Part shown: in pieces, positions 16,154 to 26,725 of the stretch | How the letters are laid out: every line of letters begins with the position of its first letter | Numbering within the stretch: the first letter of the stretch is position 1 | Source: Pirellulaceae bacterium | GTDB lineage: Bacteria; Planctomycetota; Planctomycetia; Pirellulales; Pirellulaceae | Length of the DNA: 64,000 bases | Reading direction: 5' to 3' | NCBI GenBank assembly: GCA_018402565.1 | Contig: JAGYIQ010000001.1 | Coordinates: forward strand, 558,001-622,000 | Notes under the pieces: model-generated | What the model saw: only the letters and a program-made list of their open reading frames with translations | What the model was told of the DNA's origin: nothing | The model's database searches: none | Made by a program: the position numbers and the translations under genes

Positions 16154-18862
16154 ATGAGTACAGCTCCTTTTGTTCGCCCGGGAGATGCCAAAGTTTTAAT
16201 TGGCTCGGAAGTGTTGGCCAACAGCCTTTTCTCCTTCAACAACGGCGGCTCGCCGATCACTCATTACCGCTTTCGCGACCTCTCCGGAGTCATGGGTGGA
16301 ACGTTTGTGGTCAATGGCAACCAGGTGCTTAACAGCGATTGGTTCGAAGTCGAAGCCTCAGCGATTAACGATGTATTCTTCCGTGCGGCCTTGGGGCGGT
16401 TTACCGAAACGATTCAGGTCCAGATTTCCAACGGGCTGTCGTGGAGCAACATTGCCAACATCGGAGTGTTCAGCGGCACGGCCAACAACAATGCACCGGT
16501 GCTGACGGCTCGGCGTGGCATCGTAGTCGAAAACGAACGCCTGGACGTCTTTTCAATCCTGACCTACTTCGACGCCGACAACGACCCTGTCGTGCGATAT
16601 CGCATCATCGATAACCGTGCCGACACGACCGGCGGTGGCTTCTTTATGCTGAACGGTGCCGCTCAGACGCAGAATCAGTGGTTCTACTTCACGTCCCGCG
16701 ATCGAGTCGAGTACGTGGCGGCACCGGGACAGTACGAAGAGGGCTTCCGTGTTCGAGCCTTCGACGGAGTCAACTGGACAGCCCCCATCAATAGTTCGAT
16801 CTTTACCCGTCGAAACTCCAATCGGCCCTTCGTGGCCTTGGCCGATAAGGTCATTCGATCCAACGACATGACGCCAATTCGCGACTTATTCTTCGCCGGC
16901 GATGAAGATGGCAACACCCTGAAGACTTACTCGTTCCGTGACACGCATGATCTGGGTGGCCACTTGTTGTTTCAAGGCCAGATGGTCGCAGCCAAGACGT
17001 GGCTGACGGTCACAGAAGCTCAGCTGGATCAGGTCTTTTTTGTCGGTGCCAGTGGAGCGTGGAGCGAGAACTTGTTTGTCCGCGTCAATGACGGCAAGTG
17101 GAACAGCAACTTGGCAACCATCAATATTCGGTCGGTGGTACCGCCGGTACTGGAGACTGGCTTGGCCGTGGTTGAAGAATTGCGGACCATCAACGTGGCA
17201 CCATTGATCGAACGCATCGACAACGGATTGCCGATTACCAGTTATCGGATCATCCATCGCCCGGCATCGGGTTCGACCGGTCAATTCCGCTTGGGCAACC
17301 AGTTGCTGCTACCGGAAGTTCAATACACGATCACACCGAATCAGCTGAATGCCGTGCGGTACCGTGGTGGTGTCTGGGATCGGCCTTCGCAGGATTACCT
17401 GCTGATTCAGGCCGACAATGGCACGTTCGCCAGCGAATGGAAACGCGTCGATATGCGGACCATGCCAGAGCACATGGGCGCGCTGACGTTCAACGGTGGA
17501 ACGCCGAACGAACTGAGCTGGAAACAGTTTATTCCCGGTGAACCCCTGCGGCTGACCTTCAGCTTCTTCAACGTGTATGAGCCGGGCTATGAGGGGGATG
17601 AAGTCAATCCGGACAACTTTGTCCCGTTCAACACGGCACAGCGACAAGCCGTTCGCTCGATTTTGGCCGAAATTAGCACCTACATCGACGTCGAGTTCAC
17701 GGAAGTCGCAGCGACCAGCCCCTCGCCATTCGGCAACCTGGGTGGAGAGTTGCGGTTCGGCAATTGGTTCAACCCAGATACCGACGTCCCCTTCGTCACT
17801 TACTTACCGGCCAATCCAGTCTCCGAACCGCTGGGCGGCGACGTCTGGCTAAATCTGGCCTACGAAGGCAACAGCTGGGTGCAGGGCAGCGAGGGGTACA
17901 GCTCGTTAATTCGACAAATCGGTCAAGCAATGGGCCTAAAGTATCGCGGGCAGGGCATCAACGTCATGCCAGGCAATGTGTCCAATCCGTGGCATACCTC
18001 CATGCCGTTTGTGCCGGTCTTCTTCGGAGATGCTCGAGCCTACACGCGTGACTATGGTTATCTAGACGTGGTCGCGCTGCAGGAACTCTACGGAGCGAAT
18101 CTCACGCACAACGCGGAAGACACGGTCTATCGCTTCACTGGCAGCTTGGGCCCCGCCCCCTTCATGGACACCATCTGGGACACCGGCGGAGTCAATACTC
18201 TCGACTTGTCTGCGACTAACCGACAGCAACTGGTTGACTTGCGACAGGGCGGCCTGACCCACATCGTTCGCAACACCGGCATTCCCGATGCCCTGACCGG
18301 CGTGCCCACGGGATCGGATGCCTACATGATTGCTTTCGGCACCGAAATGCATCATGTGATCACTGGCAATGGCAACAACTCGATCGTGGGCAATGAACTG
18401 CACAATACCATTACCGGAGGTTCCGGCAACGACACCATCCGCGGCATGGGCGGCAACGACATCCTCCGTGCTGGTGCCGGCGATGACACTTACATCTGGG
18501 CGTTGGGCGACGGACATGACCGCATCGAGGAACTGGGCGGTGGCGGTCGCGATCGCCTGGTAATCGAAACCCGACATACCGGCATCGAAGACTTTACCGA
18601 AGACCTACGGTTCACTCGCATGGGCCAGATGGACTTGCGAATTGAGTTCATGCCCGGCGGCGGGGATCCCCTGGGTTCGGTCACCATCCAACTGCAACAG
18701 GGACTCTCCCGAGTCGAGTCGTTGGTACTGCAAGGTCTAGCAGGTGGCGACTTGACCGTCGACATCACCACCTTCATGGCCGACCTGCCCAACCAACGCA
18801 CCGCCTTGACCTTGACCGATCAATCCAGCGTGCTGGGACGATTGGTTGCCCCGATCGTTTAG
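16154..18862 (+). CDS. Large repeat protein with a serralysin (M10)-like domain lacking the zinc site, and RTX repeats
   Basis: ATG at 16154 has GAAGGA ten bases upstream; the in-frame stretch before it is not protein-like. The product has 902 residues. Residues 1 to about 430 hold four repeats of roughly 100 residues, each with a pattern like ITHYRFRDL...FRVRxxDG...W. Residues 460-680 resemble serralysin metalloproteases: the helix SLIRQIGQAMGLKY aligns with the family's HEIGHALGLKH, then comes a Met-turn-like HTSMPF and YLDVVALQELYGAN. R587, Q588, Q591 and Y597 replace the zinc histidines and the catalytic glutamate, so protease activity is unlikely. RTX-type repeats (GGSGNDTIRGMGGNDI, about 755-775) follow. 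No N-terminal signal peptide is seen, consistent with type I secretion, an inference from the RTX repeats. Confidence 0.8.
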   Translation: MSTAPFVRPGDAKVLIGSEVLANSLFSFNNGGSPITHYRFRDLSGVMGGTFVVNGNQVLNSDWFEVEASAINDVFFRAALGRFTETIQVQISNGLSWSNIANIGVFSGTANNNAPVLTARRGIVVENERLDVFSILTYFDADNDPVVRYRIIDNRADTTGGGFFMLNGAAQTQNQWFYFTSRDRVEYVAAPGQYEEGFRVRAFDGVNWTAPINSSIFTRRNSNRPFVALADKVIRSNDMTPIRDLFFAGDEDGNTLKTYSFRDTHDLGGHLLFQGQMVAAKTWLTVTEAQLDQVFFVGASGAWSENLFVRVNDGKWNSNLATINIRSVVPPVLETGLAVVEELRTINVAPLIERIDNGLPITSYRIIHRPASGSTGQFRLGNQLLLPEVQYTITPNQLNAVRYRGGVWDRPSQDYLLIQADNGTFASEWKRVDMRTMPEHMGALTFNGGTPNELSWKQFIPGEPLRLTFSFFNVYEPGYEGDEVNPDNFVPFNTAQRQAVRSILAEISTYIDVEFTEVAATSPSPFGNLGGELRFGNWFNPDTDVPFVTYLPANPVSEPLGGDVWLNLAYEGNSWVQGSEGYSSLIRQIGQAMGLKYRGQGINVMPGNVSNPWHTSMPFVPVFFGDARAYTRDYGYLDVVALQELYGANLTHNAEDTVYRFTGSLGPAPFMDTIWDTGGVNTLDLSATNRQQLVDLRQGGLTHIVRNTGIPDALTGVPTGSDAYMIAFGTEMHHVITGNGNNSIVGNELHNTITGGSGNDTIRGMGGNDILRAGAGDDTYIWALGDGHDRIEELGGGGRDRLVIETRHTGIEDFTEDLRFTRMGQMDLRIEFMPGGGDPLGSVTIQLQQGLSRVESLVLQGLAGGDLTVDITTFMADLPNQRTALTLTDQSSVLGRLVAPIV

Positions 18863-18919
18863 TCGCGGCCCAAGCCGATCCGTTTCGGTCGCAGTCACCA
18901 AAAATGAATGCTTGATGAA

Positions 18920-18956
18920 GCGATCCCTCCGCCCAGTCGGAGGGTTCGCTTTTTTT
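18920..18956 (+). terminator. Rho-independent terminator after the serralysin-like gene
   Basis: CCCTCCG (18925-18931) pairs with CGGAGGG (18938-18944) across a six-base loop. GCGA and TCGC extend the stem beyond a T-T mismatch, and T7 follows at 18950-18956. It lies about 58 bases after the stop. Confidence 0.88.
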
Positions 18957-19067
18957 CTGTAAACTACCAACAGGCGTTTCCCAAACAGTGCGTACAAACC
19001 GCCATCGGGGAGAAAATCGCTGGGGCGAGACATGTAGGGCCATTGCTTGACACAACGGAGAACGATC

Positions 19068-20477
19068 GTGCGCTATCAAAACGTCCCCTGGATCATCCTG
19101 CTAATCGCCACCCTGTGTGTTCAAGTCGGGTTGGCCCAGGACCAAACGGTGATCACACGCATTGCGTTTGGCTCCTGCGCGAACCAAACGAAGCCTTGCC
19201 CCATTTGGGAGGTGATGGCCGAGTACCGCCCGCAACTGACCTTGCTGCTGGGTGACAACGTCTACGCCGATCAACTCAACGGCCGCATGCAACCGGCCAC
19301 GCCGGAACGAATTGTGGCGGCCTACGCCGTTCTGCAAGCCGATCCTGGATTCACGCAACTGCGAAGCCAGACACAGTTGATGGCCACGTGGGACGACCAC
19401 GATTATGGGGCCAACGACGCCGGAGGAGACTGGGTCCACAAACAGGCCTCCGCTCAAGCCTTCCATGACTTCCTCGGCACACCCCCCGATGCGGACATCC
19501 GCCAACAAGCCGGCGTCTACCAAGCCCGAGTATTTGGCCCGCCCGGCAAACGCGTCCAAGTCATCATGCTCGACACCCGCTTTTTCCGCAGCGAATTGCC
19601 TCAAGCCGAAACCCCCAAGCCAGGCTTTCGCGCTCGCCCCTACCTGCCACAGACAGGACCCGACGCCCAACTCTTGGGTGACGCACAGTGGCAATGGCTC
19701 GAACAACAACTCCGCCAACCCGCCGAAGTCCGACTGATCGGCAGCAGTATTCAAGTCCTCAGCGACGAGCACCCCTTCGAAATGTGGGCCAACTTCCCCG
19801 CCGAACGTGAGCGACTCTACGACCTGCTCCGCCAGACCGAAGCCAGCGGCGTGGTGCTGCTCAGCGGCGACCGGCACCTGGGCGAGATTTCACTGGACCC
19901 AAACGCCGTCAGCTACCCGCTGTACGATTTGACCGCCAGCGGCCTGAATCAAGGTTACCAAGGTTGGCGGTTGCCAGAACCCAACAGCAAACGCTTTGCC
20001 GCACTGCCGTTTGGCAACCACTTTGGCAGCATCGAAATCGACTGGGACGCAAACGATCCCCTGCTGTCGCTGCAACTGCGACTCGAGAATGGGCAGATCG
20101 GCGTCCAGGCAATCGTCCCCCTGAGCGTGCTGGTTGCCGAACCTCGCCCCCTGCCACGCCCGGCGGGAGTCTTGAGCCCCGCCGAAGTCTTGACAGGCGA
20201 AGTGGGCCAGGCCGTTGTGGTGCAGATGCCCGTCCGTGCCGGCCGAGACCTAGCGGCACCCCGACGGATCCTACTCAACTCACAACAGAACTACGCCGCC
20301 GAATCGAACCTGACGGTGGTTGTGCAAAACACCGCCCTGACCGGCGTCCACGAAGATGCCAAACTCAATCGGTTCCTGAACCAAACGGTTCGTGCTACCG
20401 GCGAAATCACTCTCTACAACGGCCGCAAGCAAGTCGAGGTCAAGCGTCCCGAAGACTTGGAAATCGTGCCCCGCTAG
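19068..20477 (+). CDS. PhoD-like alkaline phosphatase / metallophosphatase, secreted
   Basis: GTG at 19068 is preferred over an in-frame TTG at 19047 because GGAG sits seven bases upstream and the protein then starts with a signal-like stretch (VPWIILLIATLCVQVGLAQ). The mature part begins TRIAFGSCANQ, the PhoD family opening. Further metal-ligand motifs are LLLGDNVYAD, ATWDDHDYGANDAGG and LLSGDRHLGEIS. The family hydrolyses phosphate mono- or diesters in the periplasm or outside the cell using iron and calcium. At 469 residues it carries an extra C-terminal region of about 120 residues (from about 345) of unknown role, ending in KQVEVKRPEDLEIVPR. A terminator lies 66 bases beyond the stop. 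Confidence 0.9.
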   Translation: MRYQNVPWIILLIATLCVQVGLAQDQTVITRIAFGSCANQTKPCPIWEVMAEYRPQLTLLLGDNVYADQLNGRMQPATPERIVAAYAVLQADPGFTQLRSQTQLMATWDDHDYGANDAGGDWVHKQASAQAFHDFLGTPPDADIRQQAGVYQARVFGPPGKRVQVIMLDTRFFRSELPQAETPKPGFRARPYLPQTGPDAQLLGDAQWQWLEQQLRQPAEVRLIGSSIQVLSDEHPFEMWANFPAERERLYDLLRQTEASGVVLLSGDRHLGEISLDPNAVSYPLYDLTASGLNQGYQGWRLPEPNSKRFAALPFGNHFGSIEIDWDANDPLLSLQLRLENGQIGVQAIVPLSVLVAEPRPLPRPAGVLSPAEVLTGEVGQAVVVQMPVRAGRDLAAPRRILLNSQQNYAAESNLTVVVQNTALTGVHEDAKLNRFLNQTVRATGEITLYNGRKQVEVKRPEDLEIVPR

Positions 20478-20542
20478 ACCCGCGTTCGGCTCGAACCCGT
20501 CCACCCACGCCCAACGCCTTTAAACAGCAGCCGACCAGCCCA

Positions 20543-20586
20543 GCCGACCAAGCGCCGCCCCCCAACGGCACTTGGTCGGCTTTTTT
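20543..20586 (+). terminator. Rho-independent terminator after the PhoD-like gene
   Basis: GCCGACCAAG (20543-20552) pairs perfectly with CTTGGTCGGC (20571-20580) and is followed by TTTTTT (20581-20586). It lies 66 bases past the stop codon. Confidence 0.92.
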
Positions 20587-20927
20587 GATGCGCCTGACAA
20601 CTGCCACCCAGCATCGCTCGACCGCCGCAGCAGTCCGACCGCCCCTGACCAAATTCTTGAGAAAATCCCCCCAAAAACGAACCGGACACTTGGGAAGCGG
20701 GAAGAAATGCTATCGCCCAAAAAACGGGCAGTGCAACTTCATGCAATTTTTCTGCGCCCCACTGCCCACTAAATAGGCAGCGACCCAAAGTGCTTGCAAA
20801 GCACTGCTATCACGGCACTTACGGCTACTGTTTGACCAGGCCTGATGATTGAAACAGCGGTTTGTCCGAGTTGTCAGGCCGCGTTCGAGGAGATCACCTT
20901 GTCCACAGTTTGAAAGGAATTCGCACG
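20587..20927. other. Non-coding gap with the leader of the RHH gene
   Basis: No gene is supported here. GAAAGGAATTCGCACG immediately before 20928 supplies the ribosome site for the next gene. CAAAGTGCTTGCAAAGCACTG (around 20790-20810) is a small imperfect palindrome. Confidence 0.5.
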
Positions 20928-21563
20928 ATGTCGCCCGAGGCCCCCCAACCATTGCCGTTTGAAACTCGCTGTCATCGCGTCCTGCAATTTGCCCGGGACC
21001 TGTACCGCCAATCGCCGGATTGGGTCAAGTTTTTCCGCGAGGTGGTGGGCGTCGATGGAGCCGCTCGGAAGGTATTCACCACCCAAGAAGACTTTATCGC
21101 TTTCGAGCGTTCGGACGCCTTTCACACCATCAAGCGCATGGTCAATGCCCTGAGAAACAATAAGTCGACCAGCCACTCGGAGGAGGAGCAGACACGCGTC
21201 ATTACGGTCCGCTTGCCCGAGAGCGTGCACGAAGCTCTCAAGGCGGAGGCAGACGACCACGGCACCAGCATGAACAAGCTGTGCATCTCCAAGCTGCTGC
21301 AAGTTCTGGAGGAAGACGAGGCGGCTCAGCGGGCCCGTGCGGCAGCTCGCACACTGGGTCGGCCCGAATCGGTTTCGGCAGCCGCGCCCATGGCGACCAC
21401 ACCCCCCGCCCAACGACCACTTACGGCAATGGGCTACGGCTCTGCCATCTCGATCGGCAGCTCCAACAGCCCTGGCAACCTCCCGCAGTCCGCCAGCATG
21501 CAGTCGGATTCAGCCGCCCCTGCGACAAACGTCACCCCACCCTATCGCCCGAATTTTGGTTGA
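20928..21563 (+). CDS. Ribbon-helix-helix (HicB/Arc-like) protein
   Basis: ATG at 20928 with AAGGAA upstream gives a 211-residue protein. Residues from about 90 to 130 contain RVITVRLPESVHEALKAEAD followed by HGTSMNKLCISKLL, a standard ribbon-helix-helix DNA-binding unit as in HicB, Arc or CopG proteins. The first 85 residues are a separate helical region (RVLQFARDLYRQSPDWVKFF). The last 70 are rich in A, P, S and T and are probably disordered. There is no toxin gene next to it, so an antitoxin role is not supported; it may be a stand-alone regulator. The hemL gene follows 30 bases later. Confidence 0.75.
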   Translation: MSPEAPQPLPFETRCHRVLQFARDLYRQSPDWVKFFREVVGVDGAARKVFTTQEDFIAFERSDAFHTIKRMVNALRNNKSTSHSEEEQTRVITVRLPESVHEALKAEADDHGTSMNKLCISKLLQVLEEDEAAQRARAAARTLGRPESVSAAAPMATTPPAQRPLTAMGYGSAISIGSSNSPGNLPQSASMQSDSAAPATNVTPPYRPNFG

Positions 21564-21593
21564 GCCCCGTCGCGGACCTCGGTTGGAGACTCG

Positions 21594-22892
<1,299 letters not shown>

Positions 22893-22900
22893 CCCAACGT

Positions 22901-23614
22901 TCAGCCGTCGATGGCTTGATACAAAACATCATGATGCGACAACTCGGCGACAACTCGATAATACGGGCGAAGGTACTGGTCCACCTCTTCCCGGAACCAG
23001 GCCTCGATCAGCATCCAACGAGGACGGTGCCGCTGCAGGTCCAGTCCCTGCAACACCGGTAACTCGTAGCCTTCCACATCCAAGGACAATAGATCCACCT
23101 GATCGATCCCGTGCCGATCCAGCAAATCGGACAATGAAATGGCTGGCACTTGGATCTGCTCAGCTTCAACCTGCTGCACCAAGCAACCCCGCTGGACGTG
23201 CTGCAAATCCGCCGACTCGGACTTCATCGCGCCCTTGACCAACGACATCAAATTGCAAGCATGCATCTCCACCGTCGGCTCGGTATGCCCGAACGGTACC
23301 AGTGCCGAGTTGACGACCAAACAATCGGGCCGATTGATCCGACACCGGTCAGCCAGCACCGGAACAGGCTCGACCAACAACCCTCGCCAACCATAATACT
23401 TCTCAAAGAACAACGAATTGCTCTGCGAGACACCATCATTTGCTCCAGCCTCGATGAAGAACCCACCGGACCGCGCGATCCAAGGCTCCAGTTTCCAGTC
23501 CAGCTGATTCAAGGCGAAGGATCGCTTCTCAGGAGAGCGATCCAACTTCCATTCCGGGACATGCAGTTTGGGACGCCGAAACGTCCGCCGCAACAATGCA
23601 CTTAGCTTACTCAC
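22901..23614 (-). CDS. FkbM family methyltransferase
   Basis: GTG at 23614 overlaps the stop of the upstream glycosyltransferase by four bases (GTGA), which fixes the start; the frame extends further but would run into that gene. The 237-residue product has the SAM-binding motif GFFIEAGANDGVSQSNSLFF and the FkbM signature VDLLSLDVEGYELPVLQGL. These O-methyltransferases often methylate sugars or lipids in glycan clusters. Translational coupling to a glycosyltransferase supports a role in modifying the same glycan. It ends nine bases from the convergent hemL stop. Confidence 0.88.
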   Translation of the reverse strand: MSKLSALLRRTFRRPKLHVPEWKLDRSPEKRSFALNQLDWKLEPWIARSGGFFIEAGANDGVSQSNSLFFEKYYGWRGLLVEPVPVLADRCRINRPDCLVVNSALVPFGHTEPTVEMHACNLMSLVKGAMKSESADLQHVQRGCLVQQVEAEQIQVPAISLSDLLDRHGIDQVDLLSLDVEGYELPVLQGLDLQRHRPRWMLIEAWFREEVDQYLRPYYRVVAELSHHDVLYQAIDG

Positions 23615-24558
23615 GCCGATTTCCTCATGTATTGCCAACGCTCCCACTGACGACGTACCTGCATCCACTGCCGCAATCGATGACGCCACTTCGTGGAGGC
23701 TGCAGGCTGAAAATAAAGTCGATAAAACGAATGAATATCAGCCACTCGATGGCGAGAAATCTCGGGAGGATGACGCCAGCGCCCCAAGGCGAACCGTGGC
23801 AGATTCTCCAACTCAGACCTCCCCTCCGTATGCGTCGCATCCGAGCCAAAACCGATGTTGCTCACCAAATTACGCTCGGGCAGAATCGTTAATCCCTGAT
23901 GCCGCCAACAACTGAACATCCATGGAAACGCCCAACTGTTCAACTTTCCCGCGTGCTGCAGGTCGAACAAGTCACGCCAATAGTCAACCTCGTCCTGCAC
24001 ATCCGAAATCTGTTCCAGCCAAGCCTGTTGACGAAGTTCCGGCCAAGCCGCTAGCCCCAAATCCATCCGTTCCCAGGCCTGTTTCCAGGTCGCCCAACCC
24101 CAACAATGCGGAAACTTGGAGAAGTAGTAACTATAGTGAGTACGTGGTCCCAGTTGAAAATTGTTTCCACTGATCGCCATGACCTCCGGACGATGCTCGT
24201 AACGCTCCAACAATGTTTCACAATAGCGAAAGAACGAAGGATGGGGCAAACAATCATCCTCCAACACAATCAACCGATCGGTGAAGTTGAACGCCCAACT
24301 GATCCCACTCGAAATACGCCGTCGGCAACCCATATTTTGAGTTGCGTAGTTCGTGCGAACCTCACAATCCCAATCAATGTTTGACACAACCGCCTGAGCG
24401 GCTCGAATCAACTCCTGATCCCGTGGATGCCCAAGTCGTGGACCATCGCCAAAAATGTACAAATACCGTGGCTGCAGGCGACGGATCTGACCAAACACCC
24501 GCCGCAACGGCTCAGGTCGATTGAAGATGCACAGAGCGATTGGGGTGGAAAAACTCAT
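23611..24558 (-). CDS. GT-A glycosyltransferase-like protein (HlpA-like)
   Basis: ATG at 24558 (MSFSTPIALCIFNRPEPLRR) gives 315 residues; an upstream in-frame start adds a threonine-rich leader and is less likely. The protein has a GT-A opening and the acidic metal-binding motif RLIVLEDDCLPHPSFFRY near residue 95. It then shows HCWGWATWKQAWERMD, typical of glycosyltransferases once annotated as hemolytic protein HlpA-like. It probably transfers a sugar in the cytoplasm. The next gene (FkbM methyltransferase) overlaps its stop by four bases. Confidence 0.82.
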   Translation of the reverse strand: MSFSTPIALCIFNRPEPLRRVFGQIRRLQPRYLYIFGDGPRLGHPRDQELIRAAQAVVSNIDWDCEVRTNYATQNMGCRRRISSGISWAFNFTDRLIVLEDDCLPHPSFFRYCETLLERYEHRPEVMAISGNNFQLGPRTHYSYYFSKFPHCWGWATWKQAWERMDLGLAAWPELRQQAWLEQISDVQDEVDYWRDLFDLQHAGKLNSWAFPWMFSCWRHQGLTILPERNLVSNIGFGSDATHTEGRSELENLPRFALGRWRHPPEISRHRVADIHSFYRLYFQPAASTKWRHRLRQWMQVRRQWERWQYMRKSA

Positions 24559-24777
24559 GGTCGTTCCGGTGGCAGTTCGAGTAGTCAAGATGACGTCGCC
24601 GCGACCCTACAAAACGATCCCACCTCAGACAACCCGAATCGGGCCAAAATCGGATACAAAACTGTTTTTTTGCTGCCATGCTAGCACAAATAAGCACTCG
24701 CAGATCCGACCGTAGCGACCGTCAATCAGTCTCTCCCAGTTCGCTGGCTCACATCCCAAGGGAGGAGCACAGGAGGG

Positions 24778-26610
24778 TCAAACGCTGCGATCCGGCAAAC
24801 ATGCATCCAATTGATCAACCAACTCCGCCAACCGTCGCATGGCCGCCTCGATGGGCGCGGGCGAGGTCATGTCGACACCGGCGCCACGCAGCAGGTCCAA
24901 CGGATCCTGACTGCACCCCCCTTTTAAAAATCCCACATAATCATCCAATTCCGTCTTACCACCTTGCAAGACACGATCACTCAACGCGATCGCGGCACTT
25001 AAACCGGTGGCGTATTTGTAGACGTAAAACGCATTATAGAAGTGCGGGATCCGAAAGCACTCCAACCGGAGCGATTCATCCAATTGAAAATCTGGCCCGA
25101 AGTAGGCTTGCAACAACTCCTGGTACATCTGCGTGAACGATTCCACAGTCAACGCCTCGCCGGCCTCGCAGGCCTCGTGGGTCCGCTTCTCGAATTCTGC
25201 AAACATCGTCTGTCGCACGATCGTCATGCGAATATCGTCGATCTGCTGATTGATCAAATAGGCCTTCATCTGCGGATCACTGGTCTGCCCCATCAAATAA
25301 CGAGCCAACAACTGCTCATTGAAGGTGCTGGCCACTTCAGCCACAAAGATCGTGTAGCTGTGATACGGATAGGGCTGATTTCGCGACGAGTACCACGAAT
25401 GCATGCTGTGACCGGCTTCATGGGTCAGCGTGAATACATCGTGCAGCACGTCTGGTTTGTAGTTCATCATGATGTACGGCAGTCCATCGTAAGTGCCGTA
25501 GCTAAAGGCGCCACTCTGTTTGCCGACATTCGGATAACGATCGCACCATCGCCCATTCAGCCCCTCAGCCAAGGTACGAGTATACTCTTCCCCCATCGGC
25601 TTCAGGCTGGCCAACACCTGTTCCACGGCTTGGTCCCAACTATGCTGCACGGGCAACTCGCTGAGAATCGGCACATAGGTGTCGTAGTGATGAATGTCCG
25701 GCAGGCCCATCTTTCGCCGCCGAACTTCGTAGAACCGATGCACCGCCGGCAACCCAGCCCGGACCGTGGAGATCAAGTTCTCGTAGACGTCGCGCGGCAC
25801 ATTGTCGGGGAACAGGGCAGCATCCAGCGAACTGGTGTAGCCCCTGGCCCGCGAGTAGTAAACATCCCGTTGAATCGACCCCGCCAAAGTGGCAGTCAAG
25901 GTATGCCGGTGCGCGTCGTACTGCTCGTAATACTGCTCAAAGGCCCGCTGCCGTACGCTCCGTTGGGGCGAATGCAGGATCTGGACAAACGTGGCGTTCG
26001 ACAACTCTCGCTCCCGCCCTTGCTCGTCTGTCACCAGGCCAAACTTCAAGTCCGCGTCCAACAGCTGGCGGAAGGCATTCCCGGCCGCCTGTGCCATCTC
26101 GCCCTGCATGGCCAACAACTGTTCCTCTTTGGCCGACAACGTGTGAGGCTGATAACGAATCAGCCGCTCCAACTGCAGTCGATACAAGCTCAAGACGGGA
26201 TCCGTCAAATACCCCTGCAATGTCTCGGTCGGCAGCGCCAACAACTCCGGGCGAATGTAGGAAGCTGCCTCGGCCGCCCGCGTCGCCTCAAACCGAAATC
26301 GCCCCATCATCGCCTGGTACTGGCTGTTTGTCTGATCTTCAGCCGTCTTCAAATACGCATAGTTTCCCAAGCGGTCGCCGGCACGATCGATCGCCGCATC
26401 CAACTCCAGACAAGCCAACAGGGTCTCACTACCCTCGCCCAGGCGTCCGCGATACTGAGCCAACTGCTCGACCAACGGCTTGACCGCCTCCAAGGCTGCT
26501 GCCCACGCATCATCCGACGGGAACAAGTAGCTCAAGTCCCAAGTATCGCTGATCGCCACTTCACTGCGTTTGGGCATGCGTTCTGCCTGTGCCTTGGTTT
26601 CAGCTGTCAT
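24778..26610 (-). CDS. pepF: Oligoendopeptidase F (M3B metallopeptidase)
   Basis: This 610-residue cytoplasmic protein has the M3 zinc motif HEAGHSMHSW, with H397, E398 and H401 as ligands and base. The upstream segment GLPYIMMNYKPDVLHDVFTL and the downstream EVASTFNEQLL supply the third ligand region. The N-terminal SDTWDLSYLFPSDDAW is also typical of PepF. It cleaves peptides of roughly 7-17 residues and is thought to act in peptide turnover. Length agrees with the family (about 600). The sarcosine-oxidase-like gene lies 116 bases upstream on the same strand. Confidence 0.95.
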   Translation of the reverse strand: MTAETKAQAERMPKRSEVAISDTWDLSYLFPSDDAWAAALEAVKPLVEQLAQYRGRLGEGSETLLACLELDAAIDRAGDRLGNYAYLKTAEDQTNSQYQAMMGRFRFEATRAAEAASYIRPELLALPTETLQGYLTDPVLSLYRLQLERLIRYQPHTLSAKEEQLLAMQGEMAQAAGNAFRQLLDADLKFGLVTDEQGRERELSNATFVQILHSPQRSVRQRAFEQYYEQYDAHRHTLTATLAGSIQRDVYYSRARGYTSSLDAALFPDNVPRDVYENLISTVRAGLPAVHRFYEVRRRKMGLPDIHHYDTYVPILSELPVQHSWDQAVEQVLASLKPMGEEYTRTLAEGLNGRWCDRYPNVGKQSGAFSYGTYDGLPYIMMNYKPDVLHDVFTLTHEAGHSMHSWYSSRNQPYPYHSYTIFVAEVASTFNEQLLARYLMGQTSDPQMKAYLINQQIDDIRMTIVRQTMFAEFEKRTHEACEAGEALTVESFTQMYQELLQAYFGPDFQLDESLRLECFRIPHFYNAFYVYKYATGLSAAIALSDRVLQGGKTELDDYVGFLKGGCSQDPLDLLRGAGVDMTSPAPIEAAMRRLAELVDQLDACLPDRSV

Positions 26611-26725
26611 GCGTGTTCCCAGTGATTACTCGAAAGTGAGAAGTCCCGTCGCCTCGCCGCCCGCACCTGACCATTCAAGCGGTCGATCGCGACGCGGCCA
26701 AGTCACTCATTAAACCAAAAATGAC

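Noticed and set aside
20928-21563. Toxin-antitoxin pair based on the ribbon-helix-helix protein
   Set aside because: No HicA-, RelE- or ParE-like toxin gene is adjacent; the neighbours are a PhoD-like phosphatase and hemL.
25042-26625. 527-codon open frame on the plus strand
   Set aside because: It is fully antisense to pepF, which has an intact HEAGH motif and full family length.
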